40,407 nt of DNA from assembly GCA_964576265.1 (NCBI GenBank), contig CAZNVB010000191.1, positions 1 to 40,407 on the forward strand, given 5' to 3'. The position numbers and the translations under genes were made by a program. Numbering within the stretch: the first letter of the stretch is position 1; every line of letters starts with the position of its first letter. The notes below the pieces were generated by a model. The model saw nothing but the letters and a program-made list of their open reading frames with translations. It did no database searches and was not told the origin of the DNA. This stretch comes from CAZNVB01 sp964576265. Lineage in GTDB: Bacteria > Acidobacteriota > Aminicenantia > Aminicenantales > UBA8522. Shown here piece after piece: positions 8,057 to 16,639 of this stretch.

Positions 8057-10288
8057 ATGAAAAAGTTTTTGCTTTGCCTGGCGATTCTCTCGCTTGCCTC
8101 TTTATCCGGGTTCATTCTGTGCTGCCAAAGGGCGGGCCGGGGCCTGGGGCAAGGCCAGAAGCGACTTCAGGTCGAGGTCCGAGTCAATCCGCATCGGGCC
8201 AAGGTCGGAGAGACGGTGTCGGTCGAGGCCGTAGTGCAGTCGACGAAAACATCGGTCAGGCCCCATGTCGAAGCCAGTCTGCTTGTTCCTTCAAAAGGAG
8301 TGCGGGATCTGCTTCTTAAACCCGGCGGGCGAGAAGAAAAAGGCAAGAGCGCTTTTCTCGGCGAGATCCCGGTCGGAGCCGATTTTCCCGAAGGGCTTTA
8401 TGTCATCACGGTTGTCGCCTCCGCCGGATCGCAAACCGCAGCCGGAAAGGGATCCTTTTTCCTCGGACGAATCGTCGGCGACTTCATGATCGTCAGCGCT
8501 TTTCCGGGACAGGATCTGGAAGAGGACCTCCGCCGCTATTACGAGGATTTTAAGAGCGTCGGCGGGAACATGGTGACGATCCATAATATCATTTCCGGGA
8601 AAGCCCTGTATCCCTCGCTTATCTGCGTCGAGGCCGCCGAGTCCGGCTCACAGGACGACAGAGTCGGCCCGGCCCTTCGTCTGGCCAAAGAATACGGACT
8701 GGCTTCGTTCATCTCCGTGAGCTGGGATATGACGAGGCCGATGCCCTATTCCGAGTGCCTGGCCAGCACAAAGGAGGTCATGGCCGACCTCTGGAAGCTT
8801 TATCAAACCGAGCCTGCTCTGGCAGGTTTTTACAGCTATCAGGAAGGGAGCGGCACCTATCTGGCTTCCCAATTGAGGGAGTTCTCCGCTGCGGCCAAGG
8901 CTTTGAACCGGGGACTCCTGACGAGCTGCGCGCCGTATCTCGACGATCCGCTTCTTGCCGGCTATCTGGCGGCGATCGACGACCTGGACATCGTCATCTA
9001 TCAGGGCGCGGTCATGGCCTCTTACAGGAAGGATAACCGGAAGTGCTTCCCTCTGCGGCGAACAAAAGATTTCACCTCGCTCTCCGCCGGGGCCACAAGG
9101 CAAAGGAATAAAATCACGCTTTCCCACGTCGAACTTTTCGGCTATCTGGAAAAACAGTTCGCCGGAGCCTATTTGGCCAGCCGCGAAGATATCTACAGCC
9201 AGATTCTCAGCGCGGCGACCTCCAACGGACCGGACGGAATCGTCTTTTTTACCTATCATTACAACATCCACGAACTGGGGAAGAAAATTCCGGAGGTCAA
9301 AGAATCAAGGCGCGGGGTTGAAGAAGGCATGAGAGCCTATTCCTTGATTTCCGGAACAGCCGCCACCCGTTCGAGCCGCATGGGAGTGTACATTCCCTAC
9401 AGCGACTGGTGGGTGGAACGCTGGACGAATTCGATCGTGCCTTCGCTGGATGCGTTCCGTCAGTTGGGGATCAGTCCGGAAATCCTTCCTTTTTTGCCGC
9501 CCAAAGGGGAAGACGTGCTTCCTTATTATCCCTATCATTTGAACCGGGAACAGCTCGACTTCCTGCTGCGGAATAAATATGTCCTTGTCCTCAACGATAT
9601 CGCCGGAATGCAGGATACGGATAGCCTATTGTTGAAAAGCTTCATTGAAAAAGGCGGCGTGGTCCTTCTGTTCGGCCCGTCCATTCCTTACGGCGATCAA
9701 TTCGATCGAGAAACGCTCTGCGGGGCACGGGAAAACCCGGCCGGATCGCACTCCAGGATGGCCGTTCAGGAGGCGATCGGACCGCGAACTGGAAAAGGAT
9801 CGCCGATGGGATTTCGGTCCGTTAAAGTCGCTTCTTGGAGTCCGGGCTCAGCCAGGATCATCGCCTCGTTTGAAGACGGAAGCGGCGCCGTCTTGGCGAA
9901 CGAACTCGGCAAGGGACTCTGCCTGACGGTTTCTCTCAGCCTCAAAGAGATGGTTGAATTCGCCCCCGATTTCCTCCGGGATGTTCTGGATTTTGCCCTG
10001 GCCCGACAAGGAGCGGAGAGAGCCTTTGATGTCCTTGGTTCAAGAGAGGAACTGGACCTGGCCGAATCGACTTCCTCCGGCCGCCGCCATCTGGCTGTGG
10101 TCAATCATCGGGACGAGCCCTGGGCGGTCACGATCCTGCCGCTTCATCTGCCGCCCGGGCTTCTTTTTGAGCTCCGGGAAGAGCGGACGGGGACCGTTCT
10201 CCGCCGAGGTCGAAAGGAGGATTTTTCCGGCTTGAAGCTCGTGATTCCCGGTCGGGATTATATTTTACTAAACTTATCGGAACAGTAA
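8057..10288 (+). CDS. secreted DUF4434-like TIM-barrel protein with GATase-like domain
   Basis: A 743-residue exported protein with no confident enzymatic name. The N-terminal signal (MKKFLLCLAILSLASLSG) ends near FILCC, a poor lipobox, so it may or may not be a lipoprotein. Residues about 35-140 look like a beta-sandwich. Residues 150-420 resemble the DUF4434 glycosidase-like barrel (YYEDFKSVGGNMVTIHN, FYSYQEGSGTY, DIVIYQGA, DGIVFFTYHYN). Residues 440-640 look like the glutamine-amidotransferase-like fold seen in trimerisation domains of beta-galactosidases (FIEKGGVVLLFGPS). A beta-sandwich tail follows. AGGAG six bases before the ATG supports the start. A role in glycan breakdown is inferred from domain type and from the nearby GH84-like gene. 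Confidence 0.6.
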   Translation: MKKFLLCLAILSLASLSGFILCCQRAGRGLGQGQKRLQVEVRVNPHRAKVGETVSVEAVVQSTKTSVRPHVEASLLVPSKGVRDLLLKPGGREEKGKSAFLGEIPVGADFPEGLYVITVVASAGSQTAAGKGSFFLGRIVGDFMIVSAFPGQDLEEDLRRYYEDFKSVGGNMVTIHNIISGKALYPSLICVEAAESGSQDDRVGPALRLAKEYGLASFISVSWDMTRPMPYSECLASTKEVMADLWKLYQTEPALAGFYSYQEGSGTYLASQLREFSAAAKALNRGLLTSCAPYLDDPLLAGYLAAIDDLDIVIYQGAVMASYRKDNRKCFPLRRTKDFTSLSAGATRQRNKITLSHVELFGYLEKQFAGAYLASREDIYSQILSAATSNGPDGIVFFTYHYNIHELGKKIPEVKESRRGVEEGMRAYSLISGTAATRSSRMGVYIPYSDWWVERWTNSIVPSLDAFRQLGISPEILPFLPPKGEDVLPYYPYHLNREQLDFLLRNKYVLVLNDIAGMQDTDSLLLKSFIEKGGVVLLFGPSIPYGDQFDRETLCGARENPAGSHSRMAVQEAIGPRTGKGSPMGFRSVKVASWSPGSARIIASFEDGSGAVLANELGKGLCLTVSLSLKEMVEFAPDFLRDVLDFALARQGAERAFDVLGSREELDLAESTSSGRRHLAVVNHRDEPWAVTILPLHLPPGLLFELREERTGTVLRRGRKEDFSGLKLVIPGRDYILLNLSEQ

Positions 10289-10292
10289 TCTT

Positions 10293-11552
10293 TTAGAGCC
10301 GGGAGAGAAGTCTATTCCCGGCTTCGAGGAGGACCGATTCGACGGCCGGGGCGAACCCGAACGTGGCGTAAAATTTGGGAGCGCAGTAGCAAGCATAGTC
10401 GTTCGGCGTCCGGAAGGCCTCGCGCGTGGGCAGGTAACCGATGTTTCCGTTGGCGTAGCCGGCCGTCACGAGCGAGGGCCATCTCGCCCGCATTTTGAGA
10501 CCAAGGCCGCAGAAGACCTCGCCCGGAAGCGCGAGAACTTTCATCCCGCCGATTCCCAGCGCCTGAACAGGGACATTTTTCATCCAGGGCGAGCGGAGAA
10601 ATGTGGCGTGGTGTTTCTCGACCCTCTTCCGCCAGGCCCGGATGATTTCCGCCGCCCTGGGGAACTCCTTGTTCGCTTCCTTGGCCGTAGCGGTCTCCCG
10701 GTCGAGATCTTTCTTCGGAAAGACGTTGAGAGGAAGACGGATTCTCTCCTCCGCCGCTCCCAGCCGGATATCCTTTGAAAAGGCGGCGTATCTCATGGAT
10801 TTCCGGGCCCGCTCGGCGAGAATCCGGCCGCAGAGGTCATAATCCTCCTTAGTCGCGCCCAGGCGGCGGTTGAGATAGGTGACCGGGTCGATATCGCCGC
10901 AGAAGCCTTGAAGAACGAGCGAGCGGTTTCCCGTCTTTTCGATTTCTGTCGCCGCCGCCCCGGGCCAGTCGGCGGAGATGTCTTTAGTGGGTCCGAGAGT
11001 CACGGCGTGGCAGGCATAGTTCAGGAGAAAGATGGTCTTTTTTTTCTGCCTGAACATTCCCACCCTGAGCCAGGGGTCGATTTCGGAAAAATCTCCCCGC
11101 CGACGGTTGTAGCCGATCGGCTCCACGGCTTCGATATGGAAGCCGAACTCCGCTTCTTCCGCCGTCGATGCAGCCATGGCCGCTGCTTCAAGGACGGCCT
11201 CGGGGAGCTTCCGGACATAGGAAAAATTCATCTTTCCCAATCCGGCAAGAGGCTGGGCGGCGGGTCCCGAATGGGTATGGGTACAGGCCAGGAGGACATT
11301 CTTCACCGGAGTCCCGTGTTGTCTTGCCGCCAGGCGCCGGATGCGGTCGGAAAAAGCGACCGTCAGGCCGAGAAGGTCGAGGCTGAGGAGAAGAAGGGAG
11401 GTTTCCGAATCTCGGAGAAAGAGGGCTCGAGCTTTGAGTTCGTCGCGCACGGCGCGAGCGCGGCGGTCAAGATAGAAGCCGAACCCCGTGAGGTCGGTTC
11501 CAAGAGGCGGAGTGATCGTTTTTTCACCGTAACCGGCGCGAAGTTGGCTCAT
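10293..11552 (-). CDS. neutral/alkaline ceramidase-like hydrolase
   Basis: A 419-residue protein matching the N-terminal catalytic region of neutral/alkaline non-lysosomal ceramidases. It opens with LRAGYGEKTITPPLGTDLTGFG, and has the zinc-ligand motif ACTHTHSGPA, NYACHAVTLG with another likely zinc His, and an ALPGEVFCGLG segment near the end. The family cleaves amide bonds of ceramides, but many bacterial members are uncharacterised and this one lacks an evident signal peptide and the C-terminal Ig-like domain of secreted ceramidases. The GDPSPN-type nucleophile motif was not found, so the substrate is open. ATG 11552 is chosen because AGGAGG lies 5 bases upstream; an in-frame ATG at 11621 lacks such a site. 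Confidence 0.72.
   Translation of the reverse strand: MSQLRAGYGEKTITPPLGTDLTGFGFYLDRRARAVRDELKARALFLRDSETSLLLLSLDLLGLTVAFSDRIRRLAARQHGTPVKNVLLACTHTHSGPAAQPLAGLGKMNFSYVRKLPEAVLEAAAMAASTAEEAEFGFHIEAVEPIGYNRRRGDFSEIDPWLRVGMFRQKKKTIFLLNYACHAVTLGPTKDISADWPGAAATEIEKTGNRSLVLQGFCGDIDPVTYLNRRLGATKEDYDLCGRILAERARKSMRYAAFSKDIRLGAAEERIRLPLNVFPKKDLDRETATAKEANKEFPRAAEIIRAWRKRVEKHHATFLRSPWMKNVPVQALGIGGMKVLALPGEVFCGLGLKMRARWPSLVTAGYANGNIGYLPTREAFRTPNDYACYCAPKFYATFGFAPAVESVLLEAGNRLLSRL
10297..10323. terminator. stem-loop between convergent genes, possible terminator
   Basis: AGCCGGGA (10297-10304) and TCCCGGCT (10316-10323) form a perfect 8-bp stem with an 11-base loop at the meeting of the convergent 8057-10288 and 10293-11552 genes. 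No U-tract follows on either strand, so termination activity is uncertain. Confidence 0.3.
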
Positions 11553-11615
11553 CTTTTCCTCCTCAGACGAAACATCAGGCTGGAAGACCCCCATTTTTTC
11601 ATTACGGCGGCTGTA

Positions 11616-11644
11616 TTGCAAGATCGGGCAGTCTCAGATAGACT
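11616..11644 (+). promoter_or_regulatory. candidate promoter for the GWxTD lipoprotein gene
   Basis: TTGCAA (11616-11621), 17 bp, TAGACT (11639-11644). The leader to the ATG at 11666 would be about 15 bases and contains the ribosome site GGGAAGG. Confidence 0.4.
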
Positions 11645-11665
11645 GATAAAGGGAAGGTTCGAAAA

Positions 11666-12667
11666 ATGATTCATCAGCAGAGCGGCGAAGGGGCGATCTC
11701 GAGCCTCCGGCGGGCTTCGGTTTGCCCTCTTTTGACGTTCTTGCTGGCTCTTTCCGGTTGCTTCGAGATGAGAATCAAGCAAGACCCTTTCTATGAGTCC
11801 TTTTTTGAGAAAACGCAGTTGATTATGACCTCCGAAGAAATGAAGATTTACAAATCGCTGCCGGACGAGCAATCAAAGGCCGAATTCATCAAGGAATTCT
11901 GGGAGATCCGCGACCCTGACCCCGGCACCGAAGAAAACGAAGCCCGAATCGAGTTCGCCGAGCGGGTCCGCTATGCCAACCTCTGGTTCGGTTCTTACAA
12001 CCCGCACCGCGGCCGGGATAGAGGCGAGGATCTTGAGGACCGGACGGGCTGGAGCGAGGATCGAGGCCGGATTTATATCATTCTCGGTCCGCCGGACGTC
12101 CTGTGGTATTTTGACGAGCAAGGAGAGTATCCCCGGTTCGACGGGACGAGGGATTTTGTCAGAGCCGAGGATTGGATCGCCGAACAGTGGATCTATGAAC
12201 GATACCGTTGTTATGTCAATTTTGTCAGACAACCGGGGGGAAGCTGGCACCTGCAAACCCACGATGCCCGCCTGTTTGATGTTCTCGAATGGGCCAAGCT
12301 CAACTGGATTACCACGGACTTCAAGGAGGATATTCGGCGAAGATTTCGCTTCCGGGCGTATTTTGAGCCTGGAGGAATCGGCATCAAGGCCCCGCTCGGC
12401 CGGGTCAACTTCGACTCTGCTTTTCGGGCCGAGTTCGGTGTCCGGGTCGATATCTATCGCGACCACACCAAGGTGGACGAACTCCGGCGGACGGTGACGA
12501 TCGAGGAGAGCGAAGAGGACATTGTCTCCGGCAAAAAAAAGAACTTGGAGTTCGTGATCCCTTATAAACCTGCGGGTCCGGGTCGCTATCTATTCGATAT
12601 CGTCATTGAAGACCGGCTGGCCCCGGTCATCTCAAAATACCGGACTTTCCTCAAACGCCGGTTTTAA
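11666..12667 (+). CDS. GWxTD-domain lipoprotein
   Basis: A 333-residue lipoprotein with an excellent lipobox, LALSGC (Cys 32). The central domain has the layout of the GWxTD family known from Acidobacteriota and Bacteroidota: an MTSEEMKIYKSLPDEQ helix, EFIKEFWEIRDPDPGT, FAERVRYANLWFG, and GWSEDRGRIYIILGPPD. The namesake motif reads G-W-S-E-D here instead of GWxTD. The C-terminal part is beta-rich (FRAEFGVRVDIYRDH, then VIPYKPAGPGRYLFDIVI). The function of the family is unknown. It starts back to back with the ceramidase-like gene and has its own candidate promoter. Confidence 0.8.
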   Translation: MIHQQSGEGAISSLRRASVCPLLTFLLALSGCFEMRIKQDPFYESFFEKTQLIMTSEEMKIYKSLPDEQSKAEFIKEFWEIRDPDPGTEENEARIEFAERVRYANLWFGSYNPHRGRDRGEDLEDRTGWSEDRGRIYIILGPPDVLWYFDEQGEYPRFDGTRDFVRAEDWIAEQWIYERYRCYVNFVRQPGGSWHLQTHDARLFDVLEWAKLNWITTDFKEDIRRRFRFRAYFEPGGIGIKAPLGRVNFDSAFRAEFGVRVDIYRDHTKVDELRRTVTIEESEEDIVSGKKKNLEFVIPYKPAGPGRYLFDIVIEDRLAPVISKYRTFLKRRF

Positions 12668-12711
12668 GCCGATGCCCCGAGCTCGGCAGAACCCGGAACG
12701 GATTGAGAGCC

Positions 12712-14370
12712 TCAACCCGCGGCCCGCTTCAATTGCTCTTTCATCCGGGCGATGTGGCGGCGAAGCGTTTCTCTTGTCTCGCGAAAGCGGCCGGGGAAGG
12801 CTTCGGCAAGCTGATTTTCGACGCTTTCGACCCGGGCGAGGTGGGCGGTCGCAAGACCGCGGGATGAGGGCTCTTCGAGCAGCCGCTCGAATTTTTCGAG
12901 CACGGGATTGAAGTCCGTGCCCGTGCGGTCGAAGATCAGCATTCCCGGATAGAGCTCAACGAGGTTCTTCAAGGCCCGCCTTTGAGGCGGCGTGGCGGCG
13001 AGCTCGGCGATAGCCTGTCCGATCGAGCGCAGCGGATCATAAGCCGCGGGCCGCAGGGCGTAGTCGGCGCAGGTGAAAAGAGGGATGCGGTTGGCCTCGT
13101 TCTGCGGGCAAAGGGGATTGCTCATATAGCCTTCAGCGACTCGAGGGAGATCGGGATCGCGTCCGATCACCGGTCCCAGATGAAGCGTCGGGTGGCGGTC
13201 GTTGACAGGATAGTTATCCCAGATGATCAGCCGGTGGCCGACAATCCGGCGGTAAGATTGAGCGCAGGCCGCCGTGATTCGGGGAGTTACGACCCCGTCT
13301 CCCGTCCAGAAGACATAGACCTCGGGATCGAGGGTCCTCCCTAAGGCGCCGAGATAGGCTCGGGATTCCGGGGTTTCGCCGCAACCCCAGTAATAAACCG
13401 GGCAAAAAACCATCTGAGCCAGCGGAGTTTTTTCGCGCAGCTTTGCCAGGAGCTTGTTGACCAACCGGGCATGGGCATCTCCCAAGACGGATTTATCCAG
13501 ACCTTCGACGCCGATGTCGTCGTAGCTGACGCTGAACCAGGTCACTCCCAGGCTCTGCATCCAGGCAAAGTGCTGCCAGAGTTTGTCGAAATCCTCGCTG
13601 CTCGATAGATCCAGGGGTCGTTCCGAGAAGAGCTGAGGATGAAGAGCGAAACAGAAGGTGATTCCGTTTTCGCGGCAGGCCCGGACGACCATCTCGAATC
13701 CTCTTTTCTTGGCCTCGGGGAGCGGCTCCCACCAGGTATTGACAAAGGGATCGAGGCTCGAGAACAGAGAGGTATAGCAATTCATAAGAAAATTCATTTT
13801 TGCTTTGACGAGATAGGGGATTTCCGCCAGGTATTGCTCCGGAGTCCAGGCCCAGCCTTTTGTCCCCCTGATTTTGAAGCCGTTTTGATCTTTGTCCGGC
13901 TCGGCAGGGGTTTCTCTTGCCTCGGCCTCAAGTTCGACTTCAAATTCGGTGCGGAAATCATGAACTGGAACGAACCTGCGGCCGGCAAAAAAGGCTTCTT
14001 CGATTTCCAATCTTTTGCCCCGAATTTCAATCGTATTCAGGCCGCTCCGAACCGAGGCCGCGGGGACGGCCAGGCGCTTGAAGCGCCAGAAATCGGAAGC
14101 GAGCCCCAGTCGGCGCCGTAAAACAAGGGATGAATTCAGGCGAATCTCGACCATTGTGCCATTCTTAGGATTTCCGGCTTTTGCCCTGATAAACAGATAG
14201 ATTGGCTCCTTCGGCCAGGCATCATGGGAGAAACGGGCCGTCCAGGCCTCAGGGTTTGGCTGAGTCCATGAGGTTCTGGGAATCCGGCAAAAAAATTCGG
14301 CCGGCGTTCCGGCGCTGGCGGCGCCGATAAAAACAAGCAAAGATAAGGGAAGATGAAATCTTCTCCGCAT
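12712..14370 (-). CDS. secreted GH84-like beta-N-acetylglucosaminidase
   Basis: A 552-residue exported glycosidase. A signal peptide (LPLSLLVFIGAASA) is followed by an N-terminal beta-sandwich (about 30-145). The (beta/alpha)8 barrel then has features of family GH84 (hyaluronidase/O-GlcNAcase type): adjacent aspartates in SYDDIGV (D284-D285), matching the catalytic pair; VFWTGDGVV near 353-361; and WDNYPVND (384-391), matching the conserved W-x-N-Y-P motif. A helical C-terminal part follows (EKFERLLEEP, RHIARMKEQLKRA). Expected activity is removal of beta-linked GlcNAc from glycans or glycoproteins in the periplasm or outside the cell. The N-terminal barrel motif GTKGWAWTPEQY is divergent from typical GH84, so substrate is uncertain. 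The gene is divergent from rpsP. Confidence 0.75.
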   Translation of the reverse strand: MRRRFHLPLSLLVFIGAASAGTPAEFFCRIPRTSWTQPNPEAWTARFSHDAWPKEPIYLFIRAKAGNPKNGTMVEIRLNSSLVLRRRLGLASDFWRFKRLAVPAASVRSGLNTIEIRGKRLEIEEAFFAGRRFVPVHDFRTEFEVELEAEARETPAEPDKDQNGFKIRGTKGWAWTPEQYLAEIPYLVKAKMNFLMNCYTSLFSSLDPFVNTWWEPLPEAKKRGFEMVVRACRENGITFCFALHPQLFSERPLDLSSSEDFDKLWQHFAWMQSLGVTWFSVSYDDIGVEGLDKSVLGDAHARLVNKLLAKLREKTPLAQMVFCPVYYWGCGETPESRAYLGALGRTLDPEVYVFWTGDGVVTPRITAACAQSYRRIVGHRLIIWDNYPVNDRHPTLHLGPVIGRDPDLPRVAEGYMSNPLCPQNEANRIPLFTCADYALRPAAYDPLRSIGQAIAELAATPPQRRALKNLVELYPGMLIFDRTGTDFNPVLEKFERLLEEPSSRGLATAHLARVESVENQLAEAFPGRFRETRETLRRHIARMKEQLKRAAG

Positions 14371-14414
14371 CGCGATCTCTCCGGACGAAGCTGAATTTCA
14401 GGCCTTGAAGTCAA

Positions 14415-14443
14415 AAACTAACAATTTTGGTCCTGATTGTCAA
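14415..14443 (-). promoter_or_regulatory. possible promoter for the GH84-like gene
   Basis: On the minus strand TTGACA (14438-14443) is separated by 17 bp from TAGTTT (14415-14420). The -35 is perfect and the -10 weak. Confidence 0.3.
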
Positions 14444-14481
14444 AAAATTGACGGCTTTTCCGCTGTGATTCCGCCCCCAAG

Positions 14482-14510
14482 TTGACTTCAGCAACGAAAT
14501 TCGCTAAGAT
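14482..14510 (+). promoter_or_regulatory. promoter of the rpsP operon
   Basis: TTGACT (14482-14487), 17 bp, TAAGAT (14505-14510). Good matches to both boxes with ideal spacing; transcription would start near 14517, about 27 bases before the rpsP ATG. Confidence 0.6.
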
Positions 14511-14543
14511 TGATAATCATTTTGACAAGGATTTGGTTAAAAA

Positions 14544-14804
14544 ATGCTAAGTATTCGCCTCATGCGCTTTGGATCGAAGAAAAGGCCGTCCTATCGGATC
14601 GTAGTCATGGATTCGCGCTTACCCAGACAGGGCAAGGCCAAAGACGTGATCGGAACCTACAACCCCCTCCGCGATCCGGCGGCTTATGAAGTGGATGTCG
14701 ATAAGGCCAAAGCCTGGCTGGCCAAGGGGGCCCGACCTTCGCAAACCGTTCAGTCTCTCTTAGATAAGGCGTTCAAATCGCGAAGCATATCTAACCCAAC
14801 TTAG
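14544..14804 (+). CDS. rpsP: 30S ribosomal protein S16
   Basis: An 86-residue S16: MLSIRLMRFGSKKRPSYRIVV, then VIGTYNPL and VDKAKAWLAKGARPSQTV. This is the usual length and motif set of this 30S assembly protein. It is the first gene of the block rpsP-khpA-rimM-trmD-rplS-rnhB-TPR, and a good promoter lies just upstream. The next gene starts 16 bases after its stop. Confidence 0.97.
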   Translation: MLSIRLMRFGSKKRPSYRIVVMDSRLPRQGKAKDVIGTYNPLRDPAAYEVDVDKAKAWLAKGARPSQTVQSLLDKAFKSRSISNPT

Positions 14805-14820
14805 AAGCAAGGAGGTCACC

Positions 14821-15057
14821 GTGAAGGAACTCGTAGAATTGATCGCCAAATCCCTCGTTGACAACCCGGAAAAGGTGCAGGTTTCTCAGCTGGAAGGGGA
14901 GCAGACCACGATCCTGGAATTGAAGGTCGCTCCCGAGGATCTGGGAAAGGTGATCGGCAAGCAGGGGAGGACAGCGCGGGCGATTCGCATTATTCTGGGC
15001 GCTGCCGGAATGAAGCTCAAGCGGAGATTCAACCTCGAAATTATCGAAAAAGGGTAG
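14821..15057 (+). CDS. khpA: KH-domain RNA-binding protein KhpA
   Basis: A 78-residue single KH domain protein. The nucleic-acid-binding GXXG loop is seen in VIGKQGRTARAIRIIL. KhpA-type proteins bind RNA in partnership with KhpB/Jag and are commonly encoded between rpsP and rimM, as here. The start is GTG at 14821, supported by AGGAGG a few bases upstream. The stop TAG directly touches the rimM start. Confidence 0.93.
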   Translation: MKELVELIAKSLVDNPEKVQVSQLEGEQTTILELKVAPEDLGKVIGKQGRTARAIRIILGAAGMKLKRRFNLEIIEKG

Positions 15058-15567
15058 TTGATAAAAGTTGGCCGGGTCCTGAGAAGTCAAGGAAAAAGCG
15101 GAGAGCTCAAACTCCGATTTGACGAGCCGGCGGGAATCGAGATTTCCCGGCTGAGCACCCTGTCCATCGGAAGAGAGGGGGACGTCAAGACATTCCGTGT
15201 GGAAGCGCTGATTTCCCGCGGTCGGGATTATCAGGTCAAGCTCGCCGGCGTGGATGATCTGGCCGCGGCCTCATCTCTCGCGGGACAGGAGATTTTCCTG
15301 GCCGAGGACGAGTTTCGGCCGCTCGAGGAGGGCCAATTCTACGTTTTTCAGTTGATGGGCTGCCTGGTCATGGATGCGAAAAGAGAAAAAATCGGCCCGG
15401 TCGTGGACATCATTCCCGCAGGAGGAACGGAGATCCTGGTTGTCGACCGACAGGGGAAAGAGATCCTCATCCCTTTTCACGCTTCGCTTTGTCCCCGGGT
15501 GGATATCGCAGCCAGGGAGATCACCGTCGATCTGCCGGACGGATTGCTGGATTTGAATGAGATTTGA
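15058..15567 (+). CDS. rimM: ribosome maturation factor RimM
   Basis: A 169-residue 16S rRNA-processing/30S-assembly factor. The N-terminal RimM barrel opens IKVGRVLRSQGKSGELKLR, and the C-terminal PRC-barrel part contains FYVFQLMGCLV and GPVVDIIPAGGTEILVV. The TTG start is directly next to the khpA stop, so translation is probably coupled. Its end overlaps trmD by 11 bases. Confidence 0.94.
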   Translation: MIKVGRVLRSQGKSGELKLRFDEPAGIEISRLSTLSIGREGDVKTFRVEALISRGRDYQVKLAGVDDLAAASSLAGQEIFLAEDEFRPLEEGQFYVFQLMGCLVMDAKREKIGPVVDIIPAGGTEILVVDRQGKEILIPFHASLCPRVDIAAREITVDLPDGLLDLNEI

Positions 15568-16327
15568 CATTATCACGATTTTCCCCCAGATGTTCAGGGG
15601 AGTATTCTCGGGCGGAATCATCAAAAAAGCGATGGAAAAAGGTCGGCTGGAGATCAAAATTCACGATCTTCGCAATTATACCAGGGATAAACACAGGCAG
15701 GTCGATGACCGTCCCTATGGGGGAGGCGAGGGAATGGTTTTCATGCCCGGCCCCCTGTTTGAGGCCGTTGAGGCGATCAAAGAGGGCGATAAAAGCCGCG
15801 TTTTTCTCCTTTCCCCGCAGGGTCGAAGGCTGAATTCTTCCCTGGCGGAAGAGCTCTCCCGCGTGGATCAGATCATTCTTATCTGCGGCCGCTACGAGGG
15901 GGTGGATGAGCGGGTCAGCCAGTATCTTGTCGACGGCGAGATCTCCATCGGCGATTATGTCCTCAGCGGCGGCGAGCCGGCGGCCTGGGTGATTGTCGAT
16001 GCCGTCTCCCGGTTTATTCCGGGGGTCGTCGGCAAGGACGCCTCGGTGCGCAAAGATTCGTTTTTTTATGGCCTCCTGGATTATCCCCATTACACCCGGC
16101 CGCGGGATTATCGGGGGCTGAAAGTCCCCCGGGTGCTTTTCTCGGGCGATCATGCTAAAATTGAGGCCTGGCGTCGGAAAAAGGCTCTGGAGAAGACATC
16201 CGCTTTGAGGCCCGATCTTCTCCAGGCAAAAAAATTATCGATTGAGGATCGGATCCTCCTGGCGGCAATTTTGCGGAAAGGAAAAAACGATGAACCTGAT
16301 GGAATTGGCGGAAGCCAAGGATCGTAA
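15557..16327 (+). CDS. trmD: tRNA (guanine-N1)-methyltransferase TrmD
   Basis: A 256-residue SPOUT methyltransferase that makes m1G37 in tRNA from S-adenosylmethionine. Visible are FDIITIFPQMF, RPYGGGEGMV, the knot residues LICGRYEGVDER and SIGDYVLSGGEPAA, and a C-terminal helical domain that recognises tRNA (YTRPRDYRGLKVPRVL). The start lies inside rimM. The last 38 bases run into rplS in another frame, a longer overlap than usual in this operon; the terminal dozen residues (GKNDEPDGIGGSQGS) look like a fortuitous extension. Confidence 0.96.
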   Translation: MRFDIITIFPQMFRGVFSGGIIKKAMEKGRLEIKIHDLRNYTRDKHRQVDDRPYGGGEGMVFMPGPLFEAVEAIKEGDKSRVFLLSPQGRRLNSSLAEELSRVDQIILICGRYEGVDERVSQYLVDGEISIGDYVLSGGEPAAWVIVDAVSRFIPGVVGKDASVRKDSFFYGLLDYPHYTRPRDYRGLKVPRVLFSGDHAKIEAWRRKKALEKTSALRPDLLQAKKLSIEDRILLAAILRKGKNDEPDGIGGSQGS

Positions 16328-16631
16328 GACGGATCTCACTCCGTTTGATGTCGGGGACACGGTCAAAGTCCATGTCATCATCCGGGAAGGGGATAAAGAG
16401 CGAATCCAGGTGTTCAAGGGCGATGTCATCGCCAAACGAGGCAAGGGGCTTGGCGCAACCTTCACCGTTCGCAAAATCTCCTTCGGCGTCGGAGTGGAAA
16501 GAATCTTTCCTCTGCATTCCAAGTCGATCAAAAGCGTGGAAGTCGTCAAAAAAGGCCGAGTCCGGAGAGCCAAGCTTTATTACCTTCGCCAATTGAAAGG
16601 CAAAGCCGCCAAGCTGAAAGAAATTCGTTAG
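16290..16631 (+). CDS. rplS: 50S ribosomal protein L19
   Basis: A 113-residue L19: FDVGDTVKVHVIIREGDKER, VFKGDVIAKRGKG and SFGVGVERIFPLHSKSI, then a basic tail ending KAAKLKEIR. The start is ATG 16290 (MNLMELAEAK), after GGAAAGG; an in-frame ATG at 16242 deep inside trmD would add 16 residues foreign to the family. It overlaps trmD by 38 bases. Confidence 0.96.
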   Translation: MNLMELAEAKDRKTDLTPFDVGDTVKVHVIIREGDKERIQVFKGDVIAKRGKGLGATFTVRKISFGVGVERIFPLHSKSIKSVEVVKKGRVRRAKLYYLRQLKGKAAKLKEIR

Positions 16632-16639
16632 TCGGGAAA

